Notes under the pieces: model-generated
Databases searched by the model: none
Told to the model about the DNA's origin: nothing
What the model saw: the letters and a program-made list of their open reading frames with translations, nothing else
Source of the DNA: [Borrelia] tanukii
Lineage (GTDB): Bacteria; Spirochaetota; Spirochaetia; Borreliales; Borreliaceae
Assembly (NCBI RefSeq): GCF_030436345.1
Contig: NZ_CP124038.1
Location: 682,001-746,000 of the forward strand
Length of the DNA stretch: 64,000 bases
Direction of reading: 5' to 3'
Shown: in pieces, positions 10,412-20,758 of the stretch
How the letters are laid out: every line of letters starts with the position of its first letter
Numbering within the stretch: the stretch's first letter is position 1
Position numbers and translations under genes: made by a program

Positions 10412-11294
10412 TTTTTCAAAATATGGAAGCAATGTTTTAATTGTTAGTGTTATTTTGACTTTGATTGGACTTATTTATACCTTTTTTTATCATGGTGGAT
10501 ACAATTGGGGAATAGATTTTTCTTCTAGAGTTAATATTAATCTTTCAATAGAAAAATCAGATATTAAAGAAAATGAAATTAAAAGAATATTTTCTCCAAT
10601 TTATAAGACTTTAGATGTCAAGAGTATTTTTTCACCGGATGAGAATAAAAGTGAATTCTCTATCATGGTAAAGTCAGATATTATTGATTATGCTTTTAAA
10701 ACAGAAGTTCAAAAAACAATAATGGATGAACTTAAAAAAACATTTAATGCTAATATTGAAGTTTTAGATTCTTATTTTATTGATTCAAGCTTTTCTTCTA
10801 CTTTGAGAATTAAGTCAGTATTTTTGGTATTAGGAACATTTACCCTGATTTTAATTTATATAGCTTTAAGATTTAAACTAAGTTATGCTATTGCTTCCAT
10901 ACTTTCAATATTTCATGATATATTTTTTATAGTTGCTTTTTTAGGGGTATTTAGAATAGAGATTAATAGTTATATTATTGTGGCAATACTAACCATTATT
11001 GGATATTCTTTAAACGACACAATAATTATTTTTGATAGGATTAGAGATAATGTTAAGCGATTAACCGATAACACATTTTTAAATATATTAAATATAAGCA
11101 TTAGTCAAACTTTATCAAGAACCGTTTTAACGTCAGTTACGACATTTGTTGCGGTGTTTTCCATTTATGTGTTTACCGAAGGATCTATAAAAGATTTTTC
11201 TTTGGTATTTATGGTAGGTGTAATTGTTGGAACTTATTCCTCTGTGTTCATAGCATCTCCAATACTTTTAAAACTGTATAAAAAGATAAAGTAG
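10395..11294 (+). CDS. secF: Protein translocase subunit SecF
   Basis: SecF is the six-span partner of SecD. The 299-aa product has a first span near residues 12-33, then the periplasmic YNWGIDFSSR motif. The conserved ATIIGYSLNDT-type helix appears here as TIIGYSLNDTIIIFDRIRDN, followed by SRTVLTSVTTFVAV. It starts inside the last codons of secD. It is shorter in the periplasmic part than the SecD partner, as usual. Confidence 0.96.
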   Translation: MQRVINFSKYGSNVLIVSVILTLIGLIYTFFYHGGYNWGIDFSSRVNINLSIEKSDIKENEIKRIFSPIYKTLDVKSIFSPDENKSEFSIMVKSDIIDYAFKTEVQKTIMDELKKTFNANIEVLDSYFIDSSFSSTLRIKSVFLVLGTFTLILIYIALRFKLSYAIASILSIFHDIFFIVAFLGVFRIEINSYIIVAILTIIGYSLNDTIIIFDRIRDNVKRLTDNTFLNILNISISQTLSRTVLTSVTTFVAVFSIYVFTEGSIKDFSLVFMVGVIVGTYSSVFIASPILLKLYKKIK

Positions 11295-11320
11295 ATCTTT
11301 GAATAAGATGATGTTTTGAC

Positions 11321-12463
11321 ATGAAGTTTTTTGATTTTGGTTCATTAGGATTTTATAGGTTTTTTGATTTTCAAAAATATCTTAATTTTAGTATTTTTAG
11401 GTATAGTTTAATAAATTATTATTCTTATCGAGAACAGTCAAGCCTTATTAACGATGCTAATTTACTTAAGGATAAGCTTGTTTTTTTGGATAAGATTTAT
11501 AGAGATTTTAATCCCAGCGTTAGTAAATCTTGGGATGCTAATAAAGCTATTTTTTTAGATACTTTGCTTATTATTAAAAATTTGATAAAGAAATATCATC
11601 CCAATTCAGAATTTTTAGACATTCAAGAAGATGAATTGTTGGAAGATATTTCCCATTTTAATAAATTTTTAGATAAACTTAAATATTTAAACTTTAGAGT
11701 AGATCTTAAGCAAAAGATTGAAAATTTTGAGAAAAAGAGTAAAGCTCCATTTTCTTGCATAAGAATTGCTACATTCTTTATTCAAGAAGAATTTTTAGAT
11801 CGACTTAGTAATTCGTTGGATTTTTTTTCCAATGAGGCGAATAGCAACAATTTAGATGTAATTAATAAAGAAATTAATGATTATTATGAAAAAGTAGAGC
11901 AAATTAAAAAAAGTAACAATATTAAAGAAACCCATAAAAAATTTATTATAGATCACACAAAAGATAGAATTGATAAAATCATGAAAGATCATAGTCTTGA
12001 CATTTCTAAACTGCTTATAAAAATTGCTTTGCTTGAGATTACAATTCAATCTTTTGATAGCTATTATTTGAATTTATTGGAAATTCTACAAATTCTTTTA
12101 TCTATTAATAATATAATTGAGATCGGTTTAAACGAATTACCGGATGCTATTTTTAATGAATGGAATGAGTTTATTTATTTACGAAGAAAAGAGTTTCAAA
12201 AATTTGTTTTAATTTCCGATTATGTTTTCCAAAAAAGGATCATATCTACTATAAATTCTGGAAATTGGAAATTTGCTTTTTTCACTCTTGCTCCTCGACA
12301 AGGAGATGTTTTTCAATTTTCAGTGGATATTACTAAGAATTTTGATAATATTGAGGATGGAATCAAGGAATATGAGTCTAAGATAAATAAATTTAATGAA
12401 TATAGATCGGGTTGGGAAGCAAGTTTAAAAAACTTTGGGCATTTATTTTCAGAAACACTTTAA
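11321..12463 (+). CDS. Conserved protein of unknown function (BB0654-like)
   Basis: This 380-aa product is Lys/Asn/Phe-rich and mostly helical in appearance. It has several Lys/Glu heptad-like stretches (about residues 120-215) that could form coiled coil. No signal peptide, membrane span, nucleotide-binding motif or metal-ligand cluster is visible. It follows secF after 26 nt and so may share the sec transcript. Its last 4 nt overlap the convergent DnaJ-like gene. I do not assign a function. Confidence 0.7.
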   Translation: MKFFDFGSLGFYRFFDFQKYLNFSIFRYSLINYYSYREQSSLINDANLLKDKLVFLDKIYRDFNPSVSKSWDANKAIFLDTLLIIKNLIKKYHPNSEFLDIQEDELLEDISHFNKFLDKLKYLNFRVDLKQKIENFEKKSKAPFSCIRIATFFIQEEFLDRLSNSLDFFSNEANSNNLDVINKEINDYYEKVEQIKKSNNIKETHKKFIIDHTKDRIDKIMKDHSLDISKLLIKIALLEITIQSFDSYYLNLLEILQILLSINNIIEIGLNELPDAIFNEWNEFIYLRRKEFQKFVLISDYVFQKRIISTINSGNWKFAFFTLAPRQGDVFQFSVDITKNFDNIEDGIKEYESKINKFNEYRSGWEASLKNFGHLFSETL

Positions 12464-13290
12464 CTGTATATCTCTTTTAATCTTTCGTAAATAGTTCTTA
12501 CTTCATTATTTATTATTTTAGGAATTTTTACTATCAAAGTGACTTTAAGATCCCTTTTTGAGCTGCTTCCAATTATAGGCATTCCTAGCTCTTTTAAGTT
12601 CAAAATTTCTCCATTTTTTGCATCCGAAGGAATTTTAAGTTTTATTTTTTTCCCTTCAATTGTTTCAAATAGTTTTTCGCAACCCAGAGCCATTTCCCAT
12701 GGATAAACTTCTATTGTTGTTTCTAAGGTTTTTCCATTCAGTTTAAATTTTTTATAGCTTGATATAGCAAATTTGACTATTAAGCTTTCTTTTGTTCCAA
12801 AAATTGGATTAATAGGGCCTTTGTTATTTATTTTTATTTTAGTTGTTTCTAATGTTCCTTTTGGGATTATTATCTCGAATTTTTTGTTGTTTATAAGTAT
12901 TGTTTTTTTACTTCCCATATAAGCATCATAAAGTGAAATATTTACAGTTATTTCTTTGTCTGTTGTTTTTCTTGAAGATCCACTAAAGATTTTGGAAAAA
13001 AAATCTAAATCTTCAAAATTGCTAAATCTTGAGCTGTTAAATTCTCTTTCAAAATGGTCGTTGTTGCCATTAAAATTGGTGCTACCCAAAGCGTCGTAAT
13101 TTCTTTTTTTATCAGGAGAAGATAAAATTTCATAAGCTTCATTTATTTCTTTAAACTTTTCTTCAGCTATTTTGTTTCCCTTGTTTTTGTCCGGGTGATA
13201 TTTTATTGCCAATTTTTTGTAAGCTTTTTTAATTTCTTCATTACTAGCATTTTTTTGTATTCCAAGTATATTGTAGTAGTCTTTGGTCAT
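12460..13290 (-). CDS. DnaJ/CbpA-like Hsp40 co-chaperone without zinc finger
   Basis: Residues 1-70 form a complete J domain ([20 protein letters not shown]) with the HPDK tripeptide in [10 protein letters not shown], which stimulates DnaK ATPase. A short Asn/Ser/Phe-rich linker follows, then a DnaJ C-terminal substrate-binding region of two beta domains. The four CxxCxGxG repeats of DnaJ are absent, so this is a type II (CbpA-like) Hsp40 of 276 aa rather than the main DnaJ. A GGAGGAG ribosome site precedes the ATG. It is divergent from the HemW-like gene. Confidence 0.9.
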   Translation of the reverse strand: MTKDYYNILGIQKNASNEEIKKAYKKLAIKYHPDKNKGNKIAEEKFKEINEAYEILSSPDKKRNYDALGSTNFNGNNDHFEREFNSSRFSNFEDLDFFSKIFSGSSRKTTDKEITVNISLYDAYMGSKKTILINNKKFEIIIPKGTLETTKIKINNKGPINPIFGTKESLIVKFAISSYKKFKLNGKTLETTIEVYPWEMALGCEKLFETIEGKKIKLKIPSDAKNGEILNLKELGMPIIGSSSKRDLKVTLIVKIPKIINNEVRTIYERLKEIYS

Positions 13291-13387
13291 TAAAAAATCT
13301 CCTCCAAATCTCCTTTATTTATTATATATTTTAATATTTGTACTTTATATATGTTATAATTAAACTTAAATTTTTAAAAGACCAATT

Positions 13388-14524
13388 ATGAGAGTAGATC
13401 TTTTGCCTCTTATTGAGCTAAGTCTTTATATTAATATTTCATTTTGTTGTAAAGATTTTAGCATTTTTAATAGAATTTTAGAGAAATTAAAATATCATTT
13501 AACTTTGTTAGGTCATCCAATTATAAAAACACTTTACATTAAGCATGTAGATTTTTGTTCATGTAGGCAGGATAATTTAAAATTTATTTTCACTTCTTTG
13601 TCTAAATATATTAATTTGGCTTTGTTAGAAGAATTTACTTTAGAAATTATTCCGGGTCATGTTGATTTTGAAAAATTTAAACTTTTGAATGAATTTTGTG
13701 TTACTCGAATTAATCTCGATGTTCGAAGTTTTTCTTTAAAATTCAGAAAGATTATGGGTATGCCTGAAATTTCTTATGAAAAAATGAATATTTTAATTAA
13801 CAATATTAGAAAGCTTCCTTTTGATTTAAATATTGATATGACTATCAATATACCTTTGCAAAAAAAATATCATCTCAAGTGCGATTTGAAAGAATTGCTC
13901 TCATATATGCCTGAGCATATTTGTTTTAGTGATTTTATATATGAAGAGGAAGGCCCTGGCCCTACTTTGAGAGATTTTGATAAGGGTGTTGATTCAGAAA
14001 AGCTGTGGTTTTGTGCCCTAGAGTGTTTAGAATCCAATGGTTACATTAATTATGAAATTACTAATTTTGCGTTGAAGGGCCATGAGAGTAGGCATAATCA
14101 GCTAAATTGGAAGTTAAAACCGTATTTAGGGTTAGGATTGCATGCTGTAAGTTTGCTTTTCTGTAATGACAATAGTAATATAAGAGCTTTGATTAGAAAA
14201 GATAATGGTTTTGTTAAAGCAAAAAATCACTTAGTAACGTTTAAGTTGTTAGAGGATTTAGAGTTTTTTATTTATCATTTTATTCAGGGTCTTGGAACTA
14301 TTCGGGGTGTTAACTTGCGATCTCTTAGGCTTAGATTTGAGTATGATGAAAAACAATTTTTCCAGTTTATTAGTTATTGTTCTACTTTAAGTAAAAAGTT
14401 TGTTTTTGATGATAATATTATGTTATTGAAAGGGCGAGAGAGGTTTAAGTTAGATTTTTATTTAATAAAAATTATAAACTATTTTGATAATAACATTTTT
14501 GAAGTGAAGTTTAGGCTTCCTTGA
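13388..14524 (+). CDS. HemW/HemN-like protein with degenerate radical-SAM motif
   Basis: The overall pattern matches HemW (long annotated as oxygen-independent coproporphyrinogen oxidase): [11 protein letters not shown] at the start, [27 protein letters not shown], the [20 protein letters not shown] block and [10 protein letters not shown]. The [4Fe-4S] CxxxCxxC motif is broken. C20 is present, but the other two positions are F24 and F27. The radical-SAM cluster is therefore very unlikely to form as in the family. Borrelia is thought to lack haem synthesis and to need little iron. The 378-aa frame is intact, so the protein may keep a non-radical role. It overlaps the convergent rpiA by 14 nt. 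Confidence 0.8.
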   Translation: MRVDLLPLIELSLYINISFCCKDFSIFNRILEKLKYHLTLLGHPIIKTLYIKHVDFCSCRQDNLKFIFTSLSKYINLALLEEFTLEIIPGHVDFEKFKLLNEFCVTRINLDVRSFSLKFRKIMGMPEISYEKMNILINNIRKLPFDLNIDMTINIPLQKKYHLKCDLKELLSYMPEHICFSDFIYEEEGPGPTLRDFDKGVDSEKLWFCALECLESNGYINYEITNFALKGHESRHNQLNWKLKPYLGLGLHAVSLLFCNDNSNIRALIRKDNGFVKAKNHLVTFKLLEDLEFFIYHFIQGLGTIRGVNLRSLRLRFEYDEKQFFQFISYCSTLSKKFVFDDNIMLLKGRERFKLDFYLIKIINYFDNNIFEVKFRLP

Positions 14525-15197
14525 TTTGTTTGTTTTGGTAATAAACTATTTTTGTATTTTTATGATTAAATATTCCAATCTCAAGTATACCTGGAAATAG
14601 TTTAAAGTATTTTTCTGTTCCTTCAGGATTTTCTACGTGCATTTTTACATCTAAAATATAATTATTGTTATCAGTTATAATGGGCCCTTTTTTTTCGTTA
14701 CAAACTCTTAAGGTCGTGTCTAAATTCATTTCTTCAAGTCTAGTCATAATAAATCCAACAGCACTTTGGGCAACTTCTATAGGAATAGGCATTTTTGTTC
14801 CCAATTTTTTTACAATTTTTGTTTCATCTGCTATTATTAGCAACGTTTCTGAATTGTAAGCTATTACTTTCTCCATTAGATGCGCGCCTCCCATTCCTTT
14901 TATTAAACTTTTTTTTTCTAATAGAATTTCATCAGCGCCATCAATTGCAATGTCTAGATTTTTGTTGAGTTTTGAAAAATTTGATTCATAAGGAATTTGT
15001 TCTTTTGAGAGTAAATATTTTGTATCGCTACTTGTTGTATAGAATTTTAAATTTTTTAAATTGCCCGATTTTAGCTTTTCGCTTAAATATTTGATTGCAT
15101 AATAAATAGTTGTACCTGTTCCGATTCCAAGGTTCATATTGCTTTTGATGTAGTGATCAATTGCGTATTTTGCTACCAAAATTTTTTGATTTTCCAT
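14511..15197 (-). CDS. rpiA: Ribose-5-phosphate isomerase A
   Basis: RpiA interconverts ribose-5-P and ribulose-5-P in the pentose phosphate pathway. The 228-aa protein shows the phosphate loop GIGTGTT, the catalytic-region DGADEI and KGMGGAH. The frame extends upstream to 15233, but I chose the internal ATG because AAGGAAA sits 8 nt before it and the family starts near [14 protein letters not shown]. It is divergent from gpmA. Confidence 0.94.
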   Translation of the reverse strand: MENQKILVAKYAIDHYIKSNMNLGIGTGTTIYYAIKYLSEKLKSGNLKNLKFYTTSSDTKYLLSKEQIPYESNFSKLNKNLDIAIDGADEILLEKKSLIKGMGGAHLMEKVIAYNSETLLIIADETKIVKKLGTKMPIPIEVAQSAVGFIMTRLEEMNLDTTLRVCNEKKGPIITDNNNYILDVKMHVENPEGTEKYFKLFPGILEIGIFNHKNTKIVYYQNKQIKEA

Positions 15198-15275
15198 AAT
15201 TTTTTTCCTTGCTTGAATGAATTTAAAGCTCAATCCATTTTAAAGTATATCATTATTTAATTAATGGTTGAAATC

Positions 15276-15303
15276 TTGACTAGATTTTGTGCTAATTTAT
15301 AAT
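15276..15303 (+). promoter_or_regulatory. Promoter of gpmA
   Basis: TTGACT (15276-15281) and a perfect TATAAT (15298-15303) are separated by 16 bp, close to the sigma-70 consensus. The start of transcription would be near 15310, about 34 nt before the gpmA ATG. It lies in the divergent rpiA/gpmA gap. Confidence 0.7.
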
Positions 15304-15343
15304 TATTAGTATTAGTAAATAAAATAATATGCTAGGAGATTTT

Positions 15344-16090
15344 ATGTATAAATTAGTTTTAGTGAGACATGGAGAGAGTGAGTGGAACAAAGAAAATCTT
15401 TTTACTGGTTGGACAGATGTTAAACTTTCCGATAAAGGTATAGATGAAGCTGTAGAGGCAGGTTTGCTTCTCAAGCAAGAAGGCTATTCTTTTGATATTG
15501 CTTTTAGTTCTTTATTGTCAAGGGCTAACGATACTTTAAATATTATTTTGCGAGAACTAGGTCAATCTTATATTAGTGTAAAAAAAACTTGGAGATTAAA
15601 TGAGAGGCATTATGGAGCTTTACAAGGTTTAAATAAGTCGGAAACAGCTGCAAAATATGGGGAAGATAAAGTTTTAATTTGGAGACGCAGTTATGATGTG
15701 CCCCCAATGTCTTTAGATGAGTCTGATGATCGTCACCCAAGAAAAGATCCAAGATATAAATATATTCCTAAAAGGGAGCTCCCTTCAACAGAGTGTCTTA
15801 GAGATACTGTTGCAAGAGTTATTCCTTATTGGATTGATGAGATTGCAAAAGAAGTTCTTGAGGGTAAAAAGGTTATTGTTGCTGCTCATGGCAATTCTTT
15901 AAGGGCTCTTGTTAAATATCTTGATAATTTAAGCGAAGAAGATGTTTTAAAGCTTAACATTCCAACGGGTATTCCTTTAGTTTACGAATTAGATAAAGAT
16001 TTAAATCCTGTTAAACACTATTATTTAGGTGATGAAAGCAAGATTAAAAGTGCAATGGAATCTGTTGCTAGCCAAGGAAAGTTAAAATAA
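15344..16090 (+). CDS. gpmA: 2,3-bisphosphoglycerate-dependent phosphoglycerate mutase
   Basis: The enzyme converts 3-phosphoglycerate to 2-phosphoglycerate in glycolysis, the main energy pathway of Borrelia. The 248-aa product starts [15 protein letters not shown], which contains the catalytic histidine loop. It also has [25 protein letters not shown] and [14 protein letters not shown] with the second histidine. I chose the ATG at 15344 because TAGGAG lies directly upstream; an earlier ATG at 15329 would add five non-family residues. A stem-loop terminator follows. Confidence 0.97.
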   Translation: MYKLVLVRHGESEWNKENLFTGWTDVKLSDKGIDEAVEAGLLLKQEGYSFDIAFSSLLSRANDTLNIILRELGQSYISVKKTWRLNERHYGALQGLNKSETAAKYGEDKVLIWRRSYDVPPMSLDESDDRHPRKDPRYKYIPKRELPSTECLRDTVARVIPYWIDEIAKEVLEGKKVIVAAHGNSLRALVKYLDNLSEEDVLKLNIPTGIPLVYELDKDLNPVKHYYLGDESKIKSAMESVASQGKLK

Positions 16091-16113
16091 TGGGCCATTG
16101 GTATTAAAGTATT

Positions 16114-16145
16114 AATAAGTCATATAATTATGGCTTATTTTTTTT
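16114..16145. terminator. Bidirectional terminator between gpmA and lysS
   Basis: 16114-16124 pairs with 16129-16139 (11 bp with one G-T pair, loop TAAT) and runs into a T tract. It lies between the convergent gpmA and lysS stops. Confidence 0.75.
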
Positions 16146-16151
16146 ATCATT

Positions 16152-17723
16152 TTAAGGTTTAATATATTCACTTACAATCTTTTCAAAGCGGTCAATGCCA
16201 ATTATTTTGATAAATCCGGCTAATTTGGGACCTTTTTCTTTGTTGATTAAAATTTTATAAATTTGTTTAAAAAACAAAGCGGGTTCTATATTATTTTCTC
16301 TTGCAATTTTATATATTTCGTTTTGAATGTCTTGCTCTGTGGCAACTTCAAAATTTTTCTTTAAAAAGTTCAAAAGTTCATTAATTGCTTTTTTGTAATT
16401 TTCTTTTAGTGTTTCTATATTATCAAATTTAGATCTTAATGAAAACTTGAAATCTTCGGGTGCAAAATCTCTTATCCAATTAATTGCACATTTGATTTTA
16501 TTGATTAGTTTGTCTTTTTGATCGTCTTGAACGTTTTTCAAGTAATTTAAAATTTTATTTATATTATTTTCAAATATTTGACAGATTACACTTAAATGTC
16601 TAAATCCGATTTGATAAGGAATTCTTTTGCTTGGCATGTATGGTTGAGATAATTCATAAATTCTTTTAAACGATCTTTTTTTTTCTTCTTTTATATCTTC
16701 TACTCCGTAGTAGATTCTTTCAAACTTGTCGTAATCTTCGTATATTTTAATTACGTCAAGATCAAATGAGATCGAAAATTCAGTATTTGGTTTTGTAGCA
16801 GCAAATAAAAATCTTGTGACCTCAGGTGTGTAGACTTCAAGAACATCTTTAAGCGATATGACATCTCCTGATGAGGAGGATATTTTTCCACCACGTCCTT
16901 TTATTGAAATAAAGTCATATTGAAATGTTACAGGAGGACTACCTTGAAAAATTTTTACAATATTTTTGGATGTATCAAAACTGCCGCCACTGCTGTGGTG
17001 GTCTTTTCCTGCAGGTTCAAAGTCGACGTTTTCATATTTCCATCTCATAGGCCAATCTATCCTCCAGAGGAGCTTAATGGCCCATGTAGTTCTTATATCT
17101 ATAGATTCTTGATTTCCACATTCGCATGAGTACTCAACAGAGTAATGATTGTCGTAATTCTTTACAGTTGTTGTATCTCTATTACATTTTGTACAAAATA
17201 TACTGATTGGATACCAATTGTCTTCAAGCTTTGAAGTTCTATATTCATTTAATGCCTCAGACAGTTCTTTTTTATGATTGAGTGCAAATTTTATTTGGCT
17301 TGCATAAATGCTATTGGTATATTGTTTACTTTGGTCAATGAATTCAGGATTGATTCCTACTATAGGCAGATATTTTTCAAATTCAATTTCATTGGCTCTC
17401 GCGTAACTTGTTTTGTGGCTTCTTGTGTCGGGGACTCTTGTTATTGCTTGTCTTAAATAAGTTGTAAGAAGCTCTTGTTCTGGCATATTTTTGGGAACTT
17501 TTCGAAATACATCATAATTATCCCAAGAATAAATAAATCTTACTTTTTCTCCAGAGTCTTTCAAAGCTCTTGCTACAAGGTCTACCGAGATAACTTCTCT
17601 AAAATTGCCAATGTGCACGGTTCCAGATGGAGTAATTCCTGATGCCACTGTGTATAGGTCTTTTGGACCTTTTTCTTTTTTTATTTTTTCTGCGTAAAAA
17701 TCTGCCCAATGCGCCGTCTTCAC
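16152..17723 (-). CDS. lysS: Class I lysyl-tRNA synthetase
   Basis: This enzyme charges tRNA-Lys. It has the class I Rossmann signatures: the HIGH-type motif GTVHIGNF near residue 33 and the KMSKS-type motif KISSSSGD at about residue 285. A zinc-ribbon-like insert (CTKCNRDT and CECGN) lies between them. Most bacteria use an unrelated class II LysRS. The class I form is typical of archaea and spirochaetes and is generally taken as an old horizontal acquisition. Translation starts at GTG 17723 behind TTAGGA. Length is 523 aa, normal for the family. Confidence 0.96.
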   Translation of the reverse strand: MKTAHWADFYAEKIKKEKGPKDLYTVASGITPSGTVHIGNFREVISVDLVARALKDSGEKVRFIYSWDNYDVFRKVPKNMPEQELLTTYLRQAITRVPDTRSHKTSYARANEIEFEKYLPIVGINPEFIDQSKQYTNSIYASQIKFALNHKKELSEALNEYRTSKLEDNWYPISIFCTKCNRDTTTVKNYDNHYSVEYSCECGNQESIDIRTTWAIKLLWRIDWPMRWKYENVDFEPAGKDHHSSGGSFDTSKNIVKIFQGSPPVTFQYDFISIKGRGGKISSSSGDVISLKDVLEVYTPEVTRFLFAATKPNTEFSISFDLDVIKIYEDYDKFERIYYGVEDIKEEKKRSFKRIYELSQPYMPSKRIPYQIGFRHLSVICQIFENNINKILNYLKNVQDDQKDKLINKIKCAINWIRDFAPEDFKFSLRSKFDNIETLKENYKKAINELLNFLKKNFEVATEQDIQNEIYKIARENNIEPALFFKQIYKILINKEKGPKLAGFIKIIGIDRFEKIVSEYIKP

Positions 17724-17795
17724 ATTTTATTCCTAATCCAAATTCTAGCATTTTATTTTTAAAGTTTCAAGAATTTAGAAAATTGTAGTTAAATG

Positions 17796-18668
17796 CTAAT
17801 TTAGAAGTCTTTTTATTAATTTATCTTCTTTGTTCCAATTTTTTTTTAGTTTTACCTGAAGAAATAGGTTACATTTTGTTTCAAAAATTTTTGCAATCGT
17901 TTTTCTTGATCTTTCTCCTATTGATTTTATTTCTTTACCGTTTTTTCCTACAATTATTCCTTTTTGACTTTCATTGGCTACAAAAATGTTTGCCCTGATA
18001 AAAAGACTTCTTTTTCTGTTTTCTAAGGTGTCAATATCTACATACAAAGAATAGGGAAGTTCTTCTTTTAGGTTTTCAATAGTTTTTTCCCTTATTATTT
18101 CACTAATTCTAAAATTTATTTTTTGATCTGTGTAGTATTCTTGTGGATAATAAAGTGGGCCTTCTGAAAAATTTTCATAAATTTTATTTTTTAATTCTTC
18201 TGTGTTAATTTTTTTTTCAGCAGATATCTTAATTATATTGTTGTCTTCTATTTCTTTTTCTTTTAGAAATTGTGTTATTTCTTTTATTTTTGTATTTTTA
18301 AGATCTACTTTATTAAGTAGTACTAAAAATTTAATTTTAGAGTTTTTTATTATTTCTAGCATTTTATTTTCTTCTTCTCCAGGTTTGTCTTGAATATCGA
18401 TTATGTATAAAATAAGTTCAACTTCTCCTATTGAAGAATGTATGTTGTTCATCATTGCAATATTAAACTTTTTTTTACTCAGATGAAATCCTGGTGTGTC
18501 TATAAAAATAATTTGCCCCCTCTCATCTGTAAAGATTCCTTTTATTTTATTTCTAGTTGTTTGTGGAATAGGGGATATGATTGATATTTTATGTCCGCAT
18601 ATTGAATTTAAAAGAGTAGATTTCCCAGTTGATGGCCTACCAAGTATTGCTGCAAATCCTGATTTCAT
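17796..18668 (-). CDS. era: GTPase Era
   Basis: Era binds 16S rRNA and assists 30S subunit maturation. G1 is [12 protein letters not shown]3 is DTPGFH and G4 is NKVD; the effector segment is [13 protein letters not shown]. The C-terminal KH domain carries [15 protein letters not shown] with the GxxG loop. Length is 290 aa. The ATG has AAGGA upstream. It lies 72 nt upstream of lysS on the same strand and may be co-transcribed with it. Confidence 0.96.
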   Translation of the reverse strand: MKSGFAAILGRPSTGKSTLLNSICGHKISIISPIPQTTRNKIKGIFTDERGQIIFIDTPGFHLSKKKFNIAMMNNIHSSIGEVELILYIIDIQDKPGEEENKMLEIIKNSKIKFLVLLNKVDLKNTKIKEITQFLKEKEIEDNNIIKISAEKKINTEELKNKIYENFSEGPLYYPQEYYTDQKINFRISEIIREKTIENLKEELPYSLYVDIDTLENRKRSLFIRANIFVANESQKGIIVGKNGKEIKSIGERSRKTIAKIFETKCNLFLQVKLKKNWNKEDKLIKRLLN

Positions 18669-18775
18669 GTTTTAGCATTCCTTAAAATATGTAATATTAA
18701 TACATTTTTTATTATAATTAATTATATAGTATTTTAGATACTTTATTTTTAAGTAAAATTTTGAGGAATTTTCGT

Positions 18776-19132
18776 TTGGCAAAGGTAAATTTTGAAGTTT
18801 TTTGCGAGCAATGTGGTGAAAAAGTTGGGCTTAATAAGTCTATTTGTCCTAACTGTGCTGCTAAGCTTGGTGATATCGAATGTCCAAATTGTCGGCATGT
18901 AGGCCCAGTTTCGGCTTTTGGAGAGGGTTGTCCTAATTGTCACTACAGTCCTTTTCAAGAGCTAAAAGAAAAACCCTTTAAAAGAAAAGAAAGAGTAAGA
19001 ATGGTGGGTGATGGAGTAGTTTCTAAAGTCTTTGTAAGACTTTTCAATTTTGGGATTAATGTTAATATTTTGCTGTATTTATTTTCAAGTTTTTTATTTG
19101 TTATACTTTTTCTTTATATTGTTTATGGCTAA
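18776..19132 (+). CDS. Double zinc-ribbon protein with C-terminal membrane anchor (BB0661-like)
   Basis: The N-terminal half holds four CxxC pairs (CEQC, CPNC, CPNC, CPNC) within about 50 residues, enough for two zinc ribbons. A basic linker follows (KEKPFKRKERVR), then one hydrophobic segment at the very end (ILLYLFSSFLFVILFLYIVYG). This gives a tail-anchored, cytosol-facing zinc protein. I chose TTG 18776, 7 nt after AGGAA; an upstream TTG at 18761 is also in frame. Function unknown. The next small secreted-protein gene starts 9 nt later. Confidence 0.75.
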   Translation: MAKVNFEVFCEQCGEKVGLNKSICPNCAAKLGDIECPNCRHVGPVSAFGEGCPNCHYSPFQELKEKPFKRKERVRMVGDGVVSKVFVRLFNFGINVNILLYLFSSFLFVILFLYIVYG

Positions 19133-19141
19133 AGGCTTTAT

Positions 19142-19552
19142 ATGGGCATTACAGTTTTTTATTTATTTTCTATTTTTACATCTTTTGTTATGGGTTCTAG
19201 CATGGAATCTGTTAAAGACAATATTCTCAAGAGCACTATTTTTTATTATGATGTTGAAGAAGTTGAATTTCCTTATGCTAGGAAGCAGACTTTACAATTT
19301 ATTGCTAAAACTCATTTAAAATATGCTGTTTTTAATTTTGACAAAAATAAAATGTTTTCGTACACTTTTGTTTTTGATAAAAGATTAATATCTCAGTATT
19401 CAATTTTTATTGAGGTAAAGAAAAAGTTTGGCGAGGCTACACTGGTGACGCCTTTGAATTATTTATGGGATCTTGGTGAGTGTATTATTGTTTTGAATAA
19501 AAATATTTTAAGAATGACTTTAAAATCTTATATTGAAAATTATAATAAATGA
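19142..19552 (+). CDS. Small secreted or periplasmic protein, unknown function (BB0662-like)
   Basis: This 136-aa protein begins with a hydrophobic signal-like stretch (MGITVFYLFSIFTSFVMGSS) without a lipobox cysteine. The mature part is beta-rich with aromatic residues and no cysteine. It sits between the zinc-ribbon gene and the DUF192 gene, with gaps of 9 and 19 nt, so the three probably form a small envelope-protein operon. Family not recognised. Confidence 0.65.
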   Translation: MGITVFYLFSIFTSFVMGSSMESVKDNILKSTIFYYDVEEVEFPYARKQTLQFIAKTHLKYAVFNFDKNKMFSYTFVFDKRLISQYSIFIEVKKKFGEATLVTPLNYLWDLGECIIVLNKNILRMTLKSYIENYNK

Positions 19553-19571
19553 TTTTAAGTAAGGCTGATAA

Positions 19572-20021
19572 TTGGAGAAAATTTTAAAACGGTTTTTATG
19601 TTTAGTTTTGTTGATGCCCTTTTTATCTTTTGCTGAGCATTTTTATGATAAAGAAGTTGTGATAAATGGCGTTAAGTTTTTTGTAAAAATAGCATCTAAT
19701 GAATTTGATAGGGCAAAAGGATATATGGGTACTGAAAAAGTTGAATATGGAAATGGAATGCTTTTTGTTTTTAAAAAAGAACAAAATTTATCTTTTTGGA
19801 TGGAAAATACACCTTTGATGCTTGAAATAGCTTATATTGATTCAAATGGAATTATTAAAGAGATTTATGATTTAGAGCCATACTCTAGAGCAAGTGTTAA
19901 TTCTTTCTATAAGGCAAAGTATGCTCTTGAGCTTCCAAGAGGTTCATTTTCTAAATTTAGAATAAAAATAGGTGATAAAGTGCATTTTTGCTTTGATATT
20001 AATTCTTTATCAGTAGAATAA
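19572..20021 (+). CDS. DUF192 family exported protein (BB0663-like)
   Basis: The 149-aa product has a signal peptide (residues 1-21, ending FLSFA) and then the DUF192 pattern: FDRAKGYMGTE, NGMLFVF, LSFWMENTPLMLEIAYID and ALELPRGSFSKFRIKIGD. The biochemical role of the family is not established. Translation starts at TTG 19572, 8 nt after a TAAGG ribosome site. It converges on the next lipoprotein gene with only 8 nt between stops. Confidence 0.8.
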   Translation: MEKILKRFLCLVLLMPFLSFAEHFYDKEVVINGVKFFVKIASNEFDRAKGYMGTEKVEYGNGMLFVFKKEQNLSFWMENTPLMLEIAYIDSNGIIKEIYDLEPYSRASVNSFYKAKYALELPRGSFSKFRIKIGDKVHFCFDINSLSVE

Positions 20022-20029
20022 TTTTGAAA

Positions 20030-20683
20030 TTATTGGGCTTTAATTTCTTGAAGTTCTTCTTCGATTTGATCTTCTTTAAGTTCATTTTTATTAGATTCTT
20101 TTTTTGGATTTGTTTTTTCTTGCTTTAAATCCTGTTCACTTGATGCATTATTTGTATTGTTATTTGCTTCATGATTATCAATGTTTTCGTTGTTGGTTGT
20201 TATTATTTTTTTGAAAATAGTTATTGTTGAGGCGATCTCGTCAATTGCATCAAGCAAAAGTGTTTCACTTGCAAATTCTTCTGCTTTTATAATATATACT
20301 AAAGAATTAATTCCTTTTTCTGCATTATGAATAATCTCCCATGATCCAAGCACCCGGTTATTATAGCTGTCGCTCATAAGGGATTCAGATATTTCCTTGA
20401 TTTTTTGTGTGTTTACATCAAATACTTTGACAATTCCAAATATTTCTCTTATTTTTGAATTTTTATATGAGTTTAGCCTTGATCTAATGATCACTTCTTC
20501 TCTTTCGTTATTGTTTATGTCTTTAAATGCTACAAAGTCATTCTCTGAGTCTATTTTATATTCAATTTTGTTTTTATCTAAAAATTTTTTAATTCTCTTG
20601 TCATACTGTATATTCTTATGGTTGCAAGAAATGAGTGTGAAAATGATAATAATCACGCTGTAGAATAATGCATTAATATTCAT
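20030..20683 (-). CDS. Putative lipoprotein with charged C-terminus (BB0664-like)
   Basis: Starting at ATG 20683 the product has 217 aa and a spirochaetal lipobox (IIIIFTLISC, cysteine about residue 20), so it should be lipidated and exported. The middle is a mixed alpha/beta domain of unknown family. The last 60 residues are rich in Asn, Lys, Glu and Gln and look disordered. The frame stays open upstream to TTG 20770, which would overlap the divergent glycosyltransferase-like gene; the shorter start makes a proper signal peptide. No function is assigned. Confidence 0.7.
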   Translation of the reverse strand: MNINALFYSVIIIIFTLISCNHKNIQYDKRIKKFLDKNKIEYKIDSENDFVAFKDINNNEREEVIIRSRLNSYKNSKIREIFGIVKVFDVNTQKIKEISESLMSDSYNNRVLGSWEIIHNAEKGINSLVYIIKAEEFASETLLLDAIDEIASTITIFKKIITTNNENIDNHEANNNTNNASSEQDLKQEKTNPKKESNKNELKEDQIEEELQEIKAQ

Positions 20684-20758
20684 TATTCTTTGAATTAACA
20701 TTGTATTATTTGACATATGATTATTATAATTTAATTGTGAGGATTTTAAAAGTAATTT

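Noticed and set aside
13355..13360. TATAAT before the HemW-like gene
   Set aside because: A perfect -10 hexamer but the nearest TTG-type -35 (TTGTAC) is only 11 bp away; in AT-rich DNA this alone is not enough to call a promoter.
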